A DNA stretch of 64,000 bases, taken from Acidimicrobiaceae bacterium (lineage in GTDB: Bacteria; Actinomycetota; Acidimicrobiia; Acidimicrobiales; RAAP-2). Location of the stretch: contig PMTF01000026.1 in the NCBI GenBank assembly GCA_003167415.1, positions 1-64,000 on the forward strand, read 5' to 3'. The position numbers were made by a program, and so were the translations under genes. The first letter of the stretch is position 1. Each line of letters opens with the position of its first letter. Below the pieces are notes generated by a model. It ran no database searches, was not told where the DNA came from, and worked only from the letters and a program-made list of their open reading frames with translations. Shown piece after piece: positions 17,681 through 27,931 of this stretch.

Positions 17681-17889
17681 TCGCTTTCGAGCACCTTGGA
17701 AAGCCGGGGCGCCAATTCATCGACCCTCGCCTTCGTGGCGTCCAGTCGTGCCTCCAGCGCTTCAATGATCGCCGTCGCTCGCTCGAGTTTCACGAACAGC
17801 TCATCGACCGAGACCTCTCCTTCATCGAAGGAAGCGACGATGGCGTCCAACTCTTTGGCCGCGTCGTTCCAGTCACCGACAGTGCTCAT
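17677..17889 (-). CDS. xseB: Exodeoxyribonuclease VII small subunit
   Basis: A 70-residue, mainly helical protein with the VASFDEGEVSVDELFVKLERA core of XseB, here with the usual pattern of ELE-I followed by a coiled-coil-like C-terminal half. It forms the multi-subunit exonuclease VII with XseA, whose gene ends 2 bp upstream. The stop overlaps the next start by ATGA. Confidence 0.93.
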   Translation of the reverse strand: MSTVGDWNDAAKELDAIVASFDEGEVSVDELFVKLERATAIIEALEARLDATKARVDELAPRLSKVLESE

Positions 17890-17891
17890 GG

Positions 17892-19157
17892 TTAAACTCC
17901 CGTCTTTTCATTCACAGTAGATTCAAACGACCCGTCGCTCACCAGTACCGAGACGGTGTCGCCCGCGGCGACGTCGTCGAGCGACTTCACGACCTGGCCC
18001 TCTCGGTTGGTCACGATGGACCAGCCCTGCGCGAGTCGCCGCTTCGGGTCGTACGCACTCAGGAGGGCCCGGTGGCTCGCCAGCATCTGCGCGCTCGACG
18101 TGAGGAGATGGCGACTGTGCACCCATAGTCCAGAGCGGGTGCTGGCCAGGTGGCGCTGTTCGGCGCGGAGTCGATCGCGCACGGCGAAGATCATGGTGCG
18201 ACGGCGCTCGGCGGCGTACTCGGTCGCCTCGTCCAGGATCTCCGCGGTCGCGTCAAGCACACGCTGCGCCGGAACGCGCACGTGACGAGCGTGCCAACCC
18301 TCGACGATCGCGGCGATCTCCTCGCCGAGTTTGGTGGGCGTAATAGCTCGCGTATGCGCAACGAGGTCGGCGATCGATTCGTCTCCGGTGTGACCGATGC
18401 CGGTAAAGACGGGCGTCGAGGACTCCGCGATCGCGCGCGCCACGCGTTCGTCGTCGAAGCAGGCCAGGTCGCCCTTGGAGCCACCGCCGCGCACCACGCA
18501 GATGATGTCGACGCCGTACTGGTCGAGGGTCTCGATGGCCGCGACGATTTGCGCGGGCGCCGCGTCGCCCTGCACCGCGCTCTTCACGAGGATGATCTGA
18601 AAACCGTAACCGGAGTGGAGCAACTGTCCGGTAAAGTCGCTGTAGCCCTCGGTGCCGGGACTGGCCACCAGTCCGACGCGCAGTGGCACCGGCGACACCG
18701 CGATCTGCTTGTTGGCCTCCAGCAGCCCTTCGGCCGTGAGACGCGCAATGAGCTCGGCGCGTCGACGTGCGACGTCGCCGAGCAATCCCTGCACGTCGAT
18801 CTGGGTGATGGTGAAGCCGATCTTGCCCTGGGGCGCGTAGACGTCGACGTAGCCGTAGAAGTTGACGATGAGTCCCGCCGACAGCGTCACCCCGTCGGCG
18901 GCCAGTTTCTTCTTCAGCGGCGCCCACTGGGTCGCCCAGCAGTGCGCGTTGAGGACCGGACGCTTGGTATCCGAAGACGTGGAGCCGGCGTCCACCAGGT
19001 CCACGTAGACGTGGCCTTTCTCGTAGACCTTGGCGATCTCGCCACGGACCCAATGCGGGTGACGGCGTCCGAACGCCGATTCCAGTTGCGCCGTGAGCAG
19101 TTGGTAGAAGGCGCCGACCTCCAGAACCTCGTCGGGTTCGCGTACTTCGTCATCCAC
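17892..19157 (-). CDS. xseA: Exodeoxyribonuclease VII large subunit
   Basis: A 421-residue single-strand exonuclease catalytic subunit used in DNA repair. The N-terminal OB-fold domain (about 10-110) contains WVRGEIAKVYEKGHVYVDLVD. The catalytic domain shows VGLVASPGTEGYSDF, ICVVRGGGSKGDLACFDDE and FTGIGHTGDESIADLVAH, the conserved XseA blocks. A long helical region and a C-terminal RLAQGWSIV segment follow. GTG at 19157 is the start. It heads xseA-xseB-MBL-FAD oxidoreductase. Confidence 0.95.
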   Translation of the reverse strand: MDDEVREPDEVLEVGAFYQLLTAQLESAFGRRHPHWVRGEIAKVYEKGHVYVDLVDAGSTSSDTKRPVLNAHCWATQWAPLKKKLAADGVTLSAGLIVNFYGYVDVYAPQGKIGFTITQIDVQGLLGDVARRRAELIARLTAEGLLEANKQIAVSPVPLRVGLVASPGTEGYSDFTGQLLHSGYGFQIILVKSAVQGDAAPAQIVAAIETLDQYGVDIICVVRGGGSKGDLACFDDERVARAIAESSTPVFTGIGHTGDESIADLVAHTRAITPTKLGEEIAAIVEGWHARHVRVPAQRVLDATAEILDEATEYAAERRRTMIFAVRDRLRAEQRHLASTRSGLWVHSRHLLTSSAQMLASHRALLSAYDPKRRLAQGWSIVTNREGQVVKSLDDVAAGDTVSVLVSDGSFESTVNEKTGV

Positions 19158-19232
19158 GACGCGAGGTTACCCGCCCGTTACAACATCTTGAAGACTCATG
19201 TTGGGGTCATGCGGGTATGACAGAATTGTGGT

Positions 19233-19606
<374 letters not shown>

Positions 19607-19628
19607 CCACCTATTCGAAAGTCGAACC

Positions 19629-21353
19629 GTGTTACACCTGCCCTACCGCGAACTGCCGACCGCGGACCCCGGCACACCCGACACGCGTTCGCCGCTCCGC
19701 TATTTGATCTGGATCGCCGCGCAACAGAAGATCCTCTTGACCTTCAACGCCATCTTCGGCATCGGCTGGATGGTGAGCCAAGCGTTGATCTGGGCGGCCG
19801 TGGGCGCCGCCATCGACCACGGCGTCATCGACAAGAACACCGGCGAACTGTTCCTCTGGGTCGGCGTGGTCATGGCCCTCGGACTCTTCCAGGCCGTCTG
19901 TGGCGCGCTTCGCCACCAACTGGCGGTGGCCAATTGGATGAACGCCTCGTACAAGACCGTCCAGGTCATTGGCCACCACGTTTCCAAGACCGGCACCGCG
20001 GTCACTGACGAAATCCCGTCCGGTGACGTCGTCAACACCGTGGCCTCGGACGCCATGCGGATCGGCGGCGCCTACGACGTCTTGGCGCGCTTCATGGGCG
20101 CCATCGCCGCCTGGATCGTGGTCTCCATCATCCTGATCTCCTCGTCGGTCGAACTGGGCCTCATCGTCCTCATCGGCGTGCCGGTCCTCGCGTCGCTCAC
20201 CACACCCTTGATGAAGCCGTTGCACGCGTCCCAAGCGGCGCAACGCGAAGCGGCCGGACGCCTCGCGGCCCTGGGCTCGGACACCGTCGCCGGTCTTCGC
20301 ATTCTTCGCGGCGTCGGCGGCGAAGAGGTCTTTCTCAACAACTACAAACGACAGAGCAACACGGTGCGCCTCGCTGGCAATCGCATCGCCTCGCCCCAGG
20401 CCGGACTGGAGTCCGGCCAGGTTTTGCTGCCGGCGATTCTCACCGGCGTCGTCACCTACCTCGGGGCCCAAGACGTGATGCACGGGACGCTGGCGCCGGG
20501 CCAACTCGTCGCGTTCTTCGGCTACGCCACCTTCCTCACCACCCCGCTTCGCACGGCGATCGAATACGTCATCGCCACCACGCGCGCCTACGTCGGCGCC
20601 GGCCGAGTCCTCCGTATTTTGAACATCAAACCCCTGGTCGCCGAACCGGCGTCACCGCTCCTCTGGCCGGCCACCATCGACCGGATTGATGATCGCGTCA
20701 GCGGCATCTCGATTCGACGGGGTCAGCTGGTCGCCTACGTCACCGAAACGCCGGCCGAGGCGTCGATGATCGCCGACCGACTGGGACGATTCGTGTCCGA
20801 CGTCGCCGGCGTGACGATCAACGCCACTCCGATGGGACTGTTTTCGGTGAGCGACACCCGGCGCAACATCGTGGTGAGCGAGATCGAACCGCGTCTCTTC
20901 TCCGGAGAGCTGCGTTACGAACTCGTCCCCCACGGCGACATCTCGGACGGCAACATCATGCCCGCGCTCGAGGCGACGAGTTCGTTGGACATCCTCGAAG
21001 CCCTGGAAGACGGCCTCGACACCCTCGTCGAAGAACGGGGTCGAAGCTTCTCCGGCGGTCAGCGTCAGCGACTCAGTCTGGCGCGCGCGATCCTCACCAA
21101 CGCCGAGGTGCTGATCCTGGTCGAACCGACCTCCGCGGTCGACACCCACACCGAGGGACGAATCGCGGCTCGACTGCGCGAGGTGCGCGGCGCTCACACG
21201 ACGTTGGTGGCCACCACCAGTCCGCTGATGCTGGAGAAGATGGACGTGATCTACGTCGTGGTGAACGGGCGCGCCATCGAACAGGGCACGCACGAGGAAC
21301 TCCTCGCCACGTCTTCGAACTATCGCCAGATCGTGTTGCGCGAGGACGCCTGA
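19629..21353 (+). CDS. ABC exporter half-transporter with degenerate nucleotide-binding domain
   Basis: A 574-residue fusion of a six-helix exporter membrane domain (about 25-325) and an NBD (about 345-574). The NBD signature FSGGQRQRLSLARA (474-487) is intact, but the P-loop position (about 370-379) reads YVTETPAEAS with no GxxGxGKS/T. Walker B is LILVEP (Asp to Val), and the H-loop His is replaced in VATTSP. ATP hydrolysis on this Walker side is therefore not expected. I recall actinobacterial relatives with the same LVEPTSAVD pattern. The start (GTG) has no clear ribosome binding site. It pairs with the next gene (TGATG overlap). Substrate unknown. Confidence 0.9.
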   Translation: MLHLPYRELPTADPGTPDTRSPLRYLIWIAAQQKILLTFNAIFGIGWMVSQALIWAAVGAAIDHGVIDKNTGELFLWVGVVMALGLFQAVCGALRHQLAVANWMNASYKTVQVIGHHVSKTGTAVTDEIPSGDVVNTVASDAMRIGGAYDVLARFMGAIAAWIVVSIILISSSVELGLIVLIGVPVLASLTTPLMKPLHASQAAQREAAGRLAALGSDTVAGLRILRGVGGEEVFLNNYKRQSNTVRLAGNRIASPQAGLESGQVLLPAILTGVVTYLGAQDVMHGTLAPGQLVAFFGYATFLTTPLRTAIEYVIATTRAYVGAGRVLRILNIKPLVAEPASPLLWPATIDRIDDRVSGISIRRGQLVAYVTETPAEASMIADRLGRFVSDVAGVTINATPMGLFSVSDTRRNIVVSEIEPRLFSGELRYELVPHGDISDGNIMPALEATSSLDILEALEDGLDTLVEERGRSFSGGQRQRLSLARAILTNAEVLILVEPTSAVDTHTEGRIAARLREVRGAHTTLVATTSPLMLEKMDVIYVVVNGRAIEQGTHEELLATSSNYRQIVLREDA

Positions 21354-23107
21354 TGAGTCAACTCCCCGTCGCCGACACCGCCACCGTGCGCGCCTACGCC
21401 AAACGTCTCATCCGCCAACATCGTTCCCGGTTGACGCGGATGCTCTCGCTCTACGCCTTGGCCGCGTTCATGGCGCTCATCCCGGCTTACGTCATCGGCG
21501 AGATCACGAACTACGCTGCCGATCACCAGTTGACGTCTCATCGCATCACGGTTGACGTCGGGATTCTTTTCGTCTCGTCGATGCTCTACGCCGGACTCTC
21601 CTTCCTGGCTCGACGCCGCAGCTACCTGTTGGGCGAGACGGTCTTCGCCCAGCTTCGCGAGGAGTTCCTCGAAAGCGTGCTGGCCCTGCCGTTGGTCGAG
21701 GTGGAGCGCGCCGGCACCGGCGACCTCCTCAGTCGAACAACGAACGACATCGAAGCGTTGTCGCGCACGGTGCGCTTCGCCATGCCCGAGTGGCTGGTGG
21801 CGGTTGTCCAGGCCTTGTTGACGCTCATCGCCATGACCATTGTCAGTCCGCTCGCGACCGTCGCCAGTTTGGTATCGCTGCCGATTCTCTTCTTCTCGAC
21901 GCGCTACTACCTGCACTACGCCACGCCCGGCTACCGACGCGAGCGCATGAGCTACGCCACCATGTCGGGCTCGGTCTCGGAAACGGCCGAGGGCGCGCGC
22001 ACCGTCGACGCGCATCGTCTCGGGGCTCGCCAGGGCAAGCGCATCGAGGGCAACATCCGTGAGTCCTTCTATTCCGAGATGTACACGCTCTTGATGCGCA
22101 TGGTCTGGTTCCCCACGATCGAGATCGCCTTCGCCCTGGCGGTCGCCACCACCCTCGCCTGGAGCGGCTGGTTGGCGCTGCACCACGACATCACCATTGG
22201 CGCCGCCACGACGGTCACGCTCTACGTGGTCCAGATCAACGACCCGATCGACCGCATCGTCTCGTGGCTCGACGAACTGCAAGTGGGCCAGACGTCGTTA
22301 GCCCGCCTGGTCGGGGTGTCCGTGGTGCGCGATGATCGACCGACCGAAGGCGTGGAACCGAGCAACGAGACGATCACCATGAACGACGTCCGCTACGCCT
22401 ACCGACCGGGTTTCGACGTCTTGAACGGCCTGTCGCTCACGATCCGGCCCGGTGAACGACTGGCCATCGTCGGTCCCTCGGGCGCGGGCAAGTCGACCAT
22501 CGGTCGACTGCTCGCCGGCATCGACGCGCCGAGAAGCGGCACGGTGATGGTGGGCGACGTGGCGCTCGCCAGCATGCCGCTGCCGATGTTGCGACGACAC
22601 GTGGCCCTGGTGACCCAAGAGCACCACATCTTCATCGGTACGGTGCGCGAGAACCTGGCGCTGGCCAAGCCCGAGGCCGGCGACGACGAGATCGTTCGCG
22701 CCCTGGACGCCGTCGACGCACTCGAGTGGGTCGAGGCGTTGCCCGACGGGATACTCACCGAACTCGGCACGACGGGCTACCAGGTCTCACCGGCCCAGGC
22801 GCAACAACTGGCGCTGGCCCGGCTCGTCTTGAGCGACCCGCACACGCTGGTGCTCGATGAGGCGACGGCCATGCTCGACCCACGGGCGGCACGCCATCTC
22901 GAGCGTTCCTTGGTGGCGGTGCTGCGCGGTCGAACGGTGGTGGCGATCGCCCACCGACTGCACACGGCCCACGACGCCGACCGGGTCTGCGTGATGATCG
23001 ACGGCCAGATCGCCGAGCTCGGTACCCACGACGAGCTCGTGGCGCTCAACGGCGAGTACGCGTCACTGTGGAGTAGCTGGCGGAACGAGAAGCCCGGCGC
23101 ATCGTAG
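21353..23107 (+). CDS. ABC exporter half-transporter, catalytic partner
   Basis: A 584-residue membrane-domain/NBD fusion. Walker A GPSGAGKST (374-382), Q-loop Gln422, Walker B LVLDEA (499-504) with the catalytic Glu, and the H-loop AHRL (His534) are intact. The signature, normally LSGGQ, reads VSPAQ (478-482). These faults exactly complement those of the preceding gene. One composite ATP site (this Walker A/B with the partner's FSGGQ) is complete and the other is lost on both faces. This supports an obligate heterodimer. The start ATG overlaps the previous stop by one base. Confidence 0.92.
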   Translation: MSQLPVADTATVRAYAKRLIRQHRSRLTRMLSLYALAAFMALIPAYVIGEITNYAADHQLTSHRITVDVGILFVSSMLYAGLSFLARRRSYLLGETVFAQLREEFLESVLALPLVEVERAGTGDLLSRTTNDIEALSRTVRFAMPEWLVAVVQALLTLIAMTIVSPLATVASLVSLPILFFSTRYYLHYATPGYRRERMSYATMSGSVSETAEGARTVDAHRLGARQGKRIEGNIRESFYSEMYTLLMRMVWFPTIEIAFALAVATTLAWSGWLALHHDITIGAATTVTLYVVQINDPIDRIVSWLDELQVGQTSLARLVGVSVVRDDRPTEGVEPSNETITMNDVRYAYRPGFDVLNGLSLTIRPGERLAIVGPSGAGKSTIGRLLAGIDAPRSGTVMVGDVALASMPLPMLRRHVALVTQEHHIFIGTVRENLALAKPEAGDDEIVRALDAVDALEWVEALPDGILTELGTTGYQVSPAQAQQLALARLVLSDPHTLVLDEATAMLDPRAARHLERSLVAVLRGRTVVAIAHRLHTAHDADRVCVMIDGQIAELGTHDELVALNGEYASLWSSWRNEKPGAS

Positions 23108-23119
23108 GATTTCTGGAGC

Positions 23120-24814
23120 ATGGTGACTCCCCTTCTTCGCGGCGCCGAAATTGACGCCTGCGTCCACCGAATCGCCCTGGCCCGGGCCGAGCCGACGCGG
23201 GCCCATCGCACGCCAGCCACGCCCGAAATCGAGCGCCGACGCCGCGAGGCCGATCAACATCGCCGAAGCGTGATCGAGCGTTTGATCGAGTTGCATCCGG
23301 GCGCCGTCACGGCGACGGGTCACGAGCACACCGCCGAGCTCATCGACCACGGTGTCGAACTCATTCTCAACGCTCGCCTCGCCGACGTGGAGGCGCGGCG
23401 CACGATCACGTCACAGGCGTTCGTGCGCGTCGGTCGCGTTGACGACCGGTTCACGTACGCCCCCCTCGTCATTAAGAACCACGAAGTCACCGAAGCCGCT
23501 TCGTCCCGACAACTCTCCGAGGGAACGCTCGAGCGACTCGTCCCGAGCGACAGCGTGATCCACGACGGTCTCGGGCTGCGCTCCACCGCCACCGTTCGCC
23601 GTGACGTCCTCTTGCTCGACGGGGCGACGAGAATCCTCCAGGCCTTCGACGCCGCCGATCCCTCGACTCGGGGCGCGCTCGTCGATCGCAACACGCGACT
23701 GTGGTGGCTGGACCTCGCGAGCCCGGCGTTGTTGCGCGGCAATCTCGGCGCCTACGACAATTTCTACCGCGAGCGCGTCGACGCCCTGGCCGCGCTCGAC
23801 GAATGGTTTGACCTCGGCGGACCGTTTCCCACTTCGCCCTATTGGCATCGTGAGTGCTTGACGTGTGAGTTCTCCGAACATTGCCACTTCGAGCTCGAAG
23901 CGATCGACGACGTCTCGCTGACGCGCTTCACCTCGATCGATCAACAGTTCGCGCTGCGCGACAGTGGCGTTCGCACGCGAAGCCAACTGGCCCGGCTCGA
24001 TCCGATCCGGGCCCAGTCGGCGCGATCGCGACCGGTCACTGGGGACTCGACGGTCGCCGTCGAGGACCGACTCGGTCGAAAGTTCGATCGACTCGATGAA
24101 CTGATTTATCGCGCGCGCTCGCACGTTCGCGACAGCGCGCTTCGAATTCTCGATCCTTCGCTGATGGGTTGCCCGACCGCCGACGTCGAAGTTGACGTTG
24201 ACATGGAGAGCTACGACGACGCCACCTACCTATGGGGGGCGAACGTCACGTTGAACGCGCCGCTCGATGGCGCCCGTGAGGGCTACACGACATTTGTGGT
24301 GTGGGGCGAGCTTTCGCGCGAGACCGAAGCGCGCAACTTCGCCGACTTCTGGACGTGGCTGACGGACCTTCGACAGCTCTGCCAGAGCGAAGGAAGATCC
24401 TTCGCGGCGTACTGTTTCTGGGCTCAAGCCGAAGACGGCGCCATGAATCGCGCCGTCGCCACGCCCGTCGACGGCGGGCCCACGATGCACGACCTCACCG
24501 ACTTTCGCCAGCGGTCCCCTTCAACGTGGATCGATCTCCACGATCTCGCCAAGGAACAGATTCAAACCGAGGGGCCCTTAGGGCTCAAGCAGCTGGCGGC
24601 GTCGGCCGGATTCCAATGGCGTGACGAGAATCCCAGTGGCGAGGCGTCGATGTTGTGGTACGAAGTGGCGACGCGTGGCGACATCGACGAGACGGCGCTG
24701 TCGCGTCAGAGAATCCTCGATTACAACGAAGACGACTGTCGGGCGACGAAGTCATTGCGCGACTGGCTGAACGGTCCGGCGAAAGCGTTGGCGCACCGCG
24801 ACGACCCCCTGTAG
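23120..24814 (+). CDS. TM0106-family RecB-like nuclease with RNase H-like domain
   Basis: A 564-residue protein. The N-terminal half is a RecB-like PD-(D/E)XK region with an iron-sulfur cluster motif: Cys near residue 14 (IDACVHR) and ECLTCEFSEHC near 250. The PD-(D/E)XK acidic residues are harder to place. The C-terminal half is an RNase H-like exonuclease fold: VDMESYDDATYLWG supplies the first acidic pair and YNEDDCRATKSLRDWL the last Asp. Its DNA repair or processing role is unproven. It starts 12 bp after the ABC pair on the same strand. Confidence 0.85.
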   Translation: MVTPLLRGAEIDACVHRIALARAEPTRAHRTPATPEIERRRREADQHRRSVIERLIELHPGAVTATGHEHTAELIDHGVELILNARLADVEARRTITSQAFVRVGRVDDRFTYAPLVIKNHEVTEAASSRQLSEGTLERLVPSDSVIHDGLGLRSTATVRRDVLLLDGATRILQAFDAADPSTRGALVDRNTRLWWLDLASPALLRGNLGAYDNFYRERVDALAALDEWFDLGGPFPTSPYWHRECLTCEFSEHCHFELEAIDDVSLTRFTSIDQQFALRDSGVRTRSQLARLDPIRAQSARSRPVTGDSTVAVEDRLGRKFDRLDELIYRARSHVRDSALRILDPSLMGCPTADVEVDVDMESYDDATYLWGANVTLNAPLDGAREGYTTFVVWGELSRETEARNFADFWTWLTDLRQLCQSEGRSFAAYCFWAQAEDGAMNRAVATPVDGGPTMHDLTDFRQRSPSTWIDLHDLAKEQIQTEGPLGLKQLAASAGFQWRDENPSGEASMLWYEVATRGDIDETALSRQRILDYNEDDCRATKSLRDWLNGPAKALAHRDDPL

Positions 24815-24842
24815 CGCGGCGCGTCCTCGTTAGCATTGGTCA

Positions 24843-26336
24843 GTGACCTCGGCAACGCCAGTACCCGCGCGAGAGGTCACCTTTAAATCCGGGGCGCGAC
24901 TGTTGGGCGTGGCGAACGCGGCATTTTCCCTGGCGGGTTCGGTGTTGTTGGCAGTGGCGCTCAGCTATCTCGCACAGCGACGCATCACGTCGGGCATTTG
25001 GCTGTTACTCGGTGTCCTTGGCCTTCGATGGGTCCTGTCGACGTTGATGTCGCAGTGGAGCGAACACGCCAGTGCCACGCTGCGCGCTCGCTGGCGCGCG
25101 ACCCTGGTGCGCCATTTCACTCGGCCGCAGCCCGAGCGCGAACGCGGCCGAGGCGATCTCGCGCTCGCCATTGAACAGGCGTCGGACGCTCCGGCGCTCG
25201 ACCTGCTCGAAACGAGCGCGATCGCCGCGCTGGCCGGGCTCGCCGTGCTGTTCTGGGCCGGCGGATGGTTGACGTTGCTCATCACCGTCGCGCTACTGGC
25301 CGGTGCCGTACCGCTCTACCAACGAGCGGGCCGACGAAGTGAAGCGACCGCACTCGAATATCAACAACGTCGGGCTCTCCTGGAGAGCCGACAGCTCGAG
25401 CTGTTGCACCACACGACCGAGCTGCGCGCACTCGGCGCGGTCTCCTACGGCGCGAACGAGATCGCCGCGATCTCGGACTCCGAGCACGCGATAGCGATGC
25501 GCGCGATTCGGACAGCGCTGGGGTCTTCTTTGGTCACCGAGTTCTTGAGCGGGGTCAGCATTGGATTGGTCGCCATGGTGGTCGGGTTCGCGCTGCTGGG
25601 TGGACGAATCTCACTTCAGCACGCCCTCATCGCCGTACTGGTCACCAGCGAGGTCTTCACGCACGTGCGGCGCTACGGGGTCGAGTTTCATCGACGCGAG
25701 GACTCCGAGCGATCACTGGGCGTACTGGACGGACATCTGAGTGCACCGATCACGACCACGACCGAACTGATCGTGGCGACCGACCTGGTGACCGAAGCGA
25801 GCGACCGCCCGGTCAGTTTTATTCTGGCGCCGGGGCAACGGCTGTTGGTGACCGGACCATCGGGCTCGGGCAAGACCACGCTCTTGCACACGCTGCTCGG
25901 TTGGCGTGACGCCCGGGCCGGTGCTCTCGTTCGGGGCGCAATACGCAGCGCTCACGTGAGCGTGGAGAGTCCGCTGCTCTCGGGCACCCTGCGCGACAAC
26001 CTCACGCTCGGGGACTCGGTACCGGACGTCGAAGTGCGGGAATGCCTTGCGAGCTTGGGGCTCAGCGGGCCACGATTCGAAAATCTCAATACCACGCTCC
26101 TCGCCGATGGCAAAGGGATCAGCACGGGCGAGAAAGTCCGGCTGGTGTTGGCCCGAGGACTCCTCGCCCGCCCCGACCTGTTGGTCGTCGACGACGTGGC
26201 CGGTGTTCTCGATGACGAGGGACGACGACTGGTGCGACGCGTGCTCGACGAGCATCCCACGCTCGGCGTCGTTGAGGCGACGGTCGACACGCCACTGCTC
26301 GTTGACGTCGCCCTGCGGATCGAGCTGGCACCGTGA
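24843..26336 (+). CDS. CydD-like ABC half-transporter
   Basis: A 497-residue exporter half with a shortened membrane domain (hydrophobic segments near 20-55 and 120-145, then 225-260) and an NBD from about 310. Walker A is GPSGSGKTT; the signature is the variant ISTGEK; Walker B is LLVVDDVAGVLD, with Asp in the place of the catalytic Glu. Together with the next gene (GTGA overlap) it resembles the CydDC thiol exporter, which sends cysteine and glutathione to the periplasm for cytochrome bd assembly. No cydAB genes lie nearby, so the assignment rests on pairing and shape. Confidence 0.8.
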   Translation: MTSATPVPAREVTFKSGARLLGVANAAFSLAGSVLLAVALSYLAQRRITSGIWLLLGVLGLRWVLSTLMSQWSEHASATLRARWRATLVRHFTRPQPERERGRGDLALAIEQASDAPALDLLETSAIAALAGLAVLFWAGGWLTLLITVALLAGAVPLYQRAGRRSEATALEYQQRRALLESRQLELLHHTTELRALGAVSYGANEIAAISDSEHAIAMRAIRTALGSSLVTEFLSGVSIGLVAMVVGFALLGGRISLQHALIAVLVTSEVFTHVRRYGVEFHRREDSERSLGVLDGHLSAPITTTTELIVATDLVTEASDRPVSFILAPGQRLLVTGPSGSGKTTLLHTLLGWRDARAGALVRGAIRSAHVSVESPLLSGTLRDNLTLGDSVPDVEVRECLASLGLSGPRFENLNTTLLADGKGISTGEKVRLVLARGLLARPDLLVVDDVAGVLDDEGRRLVRRVLDEHPTLGVVEATVDTPLLVDVALRIELAP

Positions 26337-27931
26337 GAGGCGACATGGCTCGACTGCGTCGTTGGCTCCGGCGAGCGCACCCACCCCGGGGAACACTGGT
26401 TCGCGCCTTCGTAGCTGGTCTGGTGGCGTCGATCGTCAACATTGCGTTGTTGGTCGGCGCAGTGGGGCTTTTGGTGGAGAGCGCGAGGCGTCCGGGACTT
26501 CGCACCGTCCTCGGCGCGCTGATCGTCATCGAACTCTTCGCCTTCCTGCGCTCACCGCTTCGCTTCTTCGAACGACTGAGTGCCCACCGCTTGGGTTTCA
26601 GCGCGGTCACGAAATGGCGCCGCTGGCTCGTGCTCACGGTGGGCGGCTTCAGTTTCACGCGGTGGCGCTCGTTCGCGGCGGGCGATCTCTTGGAGCGATC
26701 ACTTCGCGATACCGACGAATTGCAGGACCTGTGGCTGCGAGGCGTGATACCGCTCATCACGTCGGTCATCGTGATGCTGCTCAGCGATCTCGTCATCGGC
26801 CTGATGGCGCCACACGGTCAGTGGTGGTCATACGCCGCCGATCTCCTCGCCATACAACTCCTCGGCGTCGCGGCGCTCGTGGCCAACGTCGGGCCGCTCC
26901 TTCGGCGCGACCGAGTTCTTCGCCGGGCCCGGGCTCAGTTCCGAGCGCACTTGGTCGAGTTGAGCGCGGCCACGCCGGAACTGGTGTTGCTCGGACGGGT
27001 TGACTTCGCCGAGCAGCGCGCCGCGACGTCGGCTGAACGGTTGCGACATGCCGAGACCGCACTCACGAGCCAACACGATCTCTCCAACGCGGTCGCGCCC
27101 GCCATGACGGCCCTGGCCCTCGGGGCGCTCGTCGTTCGACCTCACAGTGCGCCCCTGTGGATCGTGGTCGCGGCGTTGCTCGCCCTCTCGATGTTTGAGT
27201 CGCTGAGTGTCGTGCGCGATGCGTTCGATACCGCCGTGCGCGTGAGCGCCGGGGCCGAACGACTCGAAGAACTCGATGTCGTGACCAAGCACGGCGACGC
27301 CGCGTGGCCGATCGACTCGACAGTGCGTCTCGAGAACCTGACGATTGCCGAAGAGGGCGAAACGCTCGTGAGCGACGCGTCGTTGATCGTGGCGCCCGGA
27401 CGAAGAGTCGCGCTCACCGGTCCTTCCGGGATCGGAAAGTCGACGTTGCTGCGAGCACTGGCCGCGCTCGACGCCGTCGCGAGCGCATTCGTCACGATCG
27501 GCAACGTGGCGCTCAGCGACATTGACGAGGTCGAGTTGCGCCGGTGCCTCGCCTACGTCGCGAGCGAGCCGGGGCTGACGCGGGGCTTCGCCCTCGACGT
27601 CGTCAACCTTGGACGCACGCCGTCACGTAGCGCGCACGACGACTTGGCGGCGATGGGTCTGGCCGCGGATTCGACCACGCGCTGGGACGAGCTCTCACGG
27701 GGGGAGAGAGCCCGCATCGCCATCGCGCGAGCGATGGTGACGAGTCCGCTGATCTACCTGCTTGACGAACCGACGAGCGGACTCGGGACAGAAGAGACCG
27801 CCGCGGTACTGTCACTGTTGGCCTCGACCGGCGCTACCGTCATGGTGGCTACGCACGATCCCCAAGTGATGGCCTGGTGCGACGTGGTCCTGGAACTGTC
27901 CGACGGCGCGTTACGCGAGATCAGGCATTGA
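26333..27931 (+). CDS. CydC-like ABC half-transporter
   Basis: A 532-residue partner. The membrane domain contains [19 protein letters not shown], close to the RGPLRYLERLVSH motif of CydC proteins. The NBD has Walker [10 protein letters not shown], signature [14 protein letters not shown], Walker [12 protein letters not shown] with a catalytic Glu, and THDP for the H-loop. This is the catalytically competent half, as the partner lacks the Walker B Glu. The start may be GTG at 26333 or ATG at 26345. The 3' end overlaps the convergent aldo/keto reductase gene by 11 bp. Confidence 0.82.
   Translation: MRGDMARLRRWLRRAHPPRGTLVRAFVAGLVASIVNIALLVGAVGLLVESARRPGLRTVLGALIVIELFAFLRSPLRFFERLSAHRLGFSAVTKWRRWLVLTVGGFSFTRWRSFAAGDLLERSLRDTDELQDLWLRGVIPLITSVIVMLLSDLVIGLMAPHGQWWSYAADLLAIQLLGVAALVANVGPLLRRDRVLRRARAQFRAHLVELSAATPELVLLGRVDFAEQRAATSAERLRHAETALTSQHDLSNAVAPAMTALALGALVVRPHSAPLWIVVAALLALSMFESLSVVRDAFDTAVRVSAGAERLEELDVVTKHGDAAWPIDSTVRLENLTIAEEGETLVSDASLIVAPGRRVALTGPSGIGKSTLLRALAALDAVASAFVTIGNVALSDIDEVELRRCLAYVASEPGLTRGFALDVVNLGRTPSRSAHDDLAAMGLAADSTTRWDELSRGERARIAIARAMVTSPLIYLLDEPTSGLGTEETAAVLSLLASTGATVMVATHDPQVMAWCDVVLELSDGALREIRH

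Noticed and set aside
23120-24814. Cas4-like or defence nuclease
   Set aside because: It has a RecB-like region with Fe-S cysteines but also an RNase H-like half and lies among exporter genes; this is the TM0106 family, with no defence neighbours.
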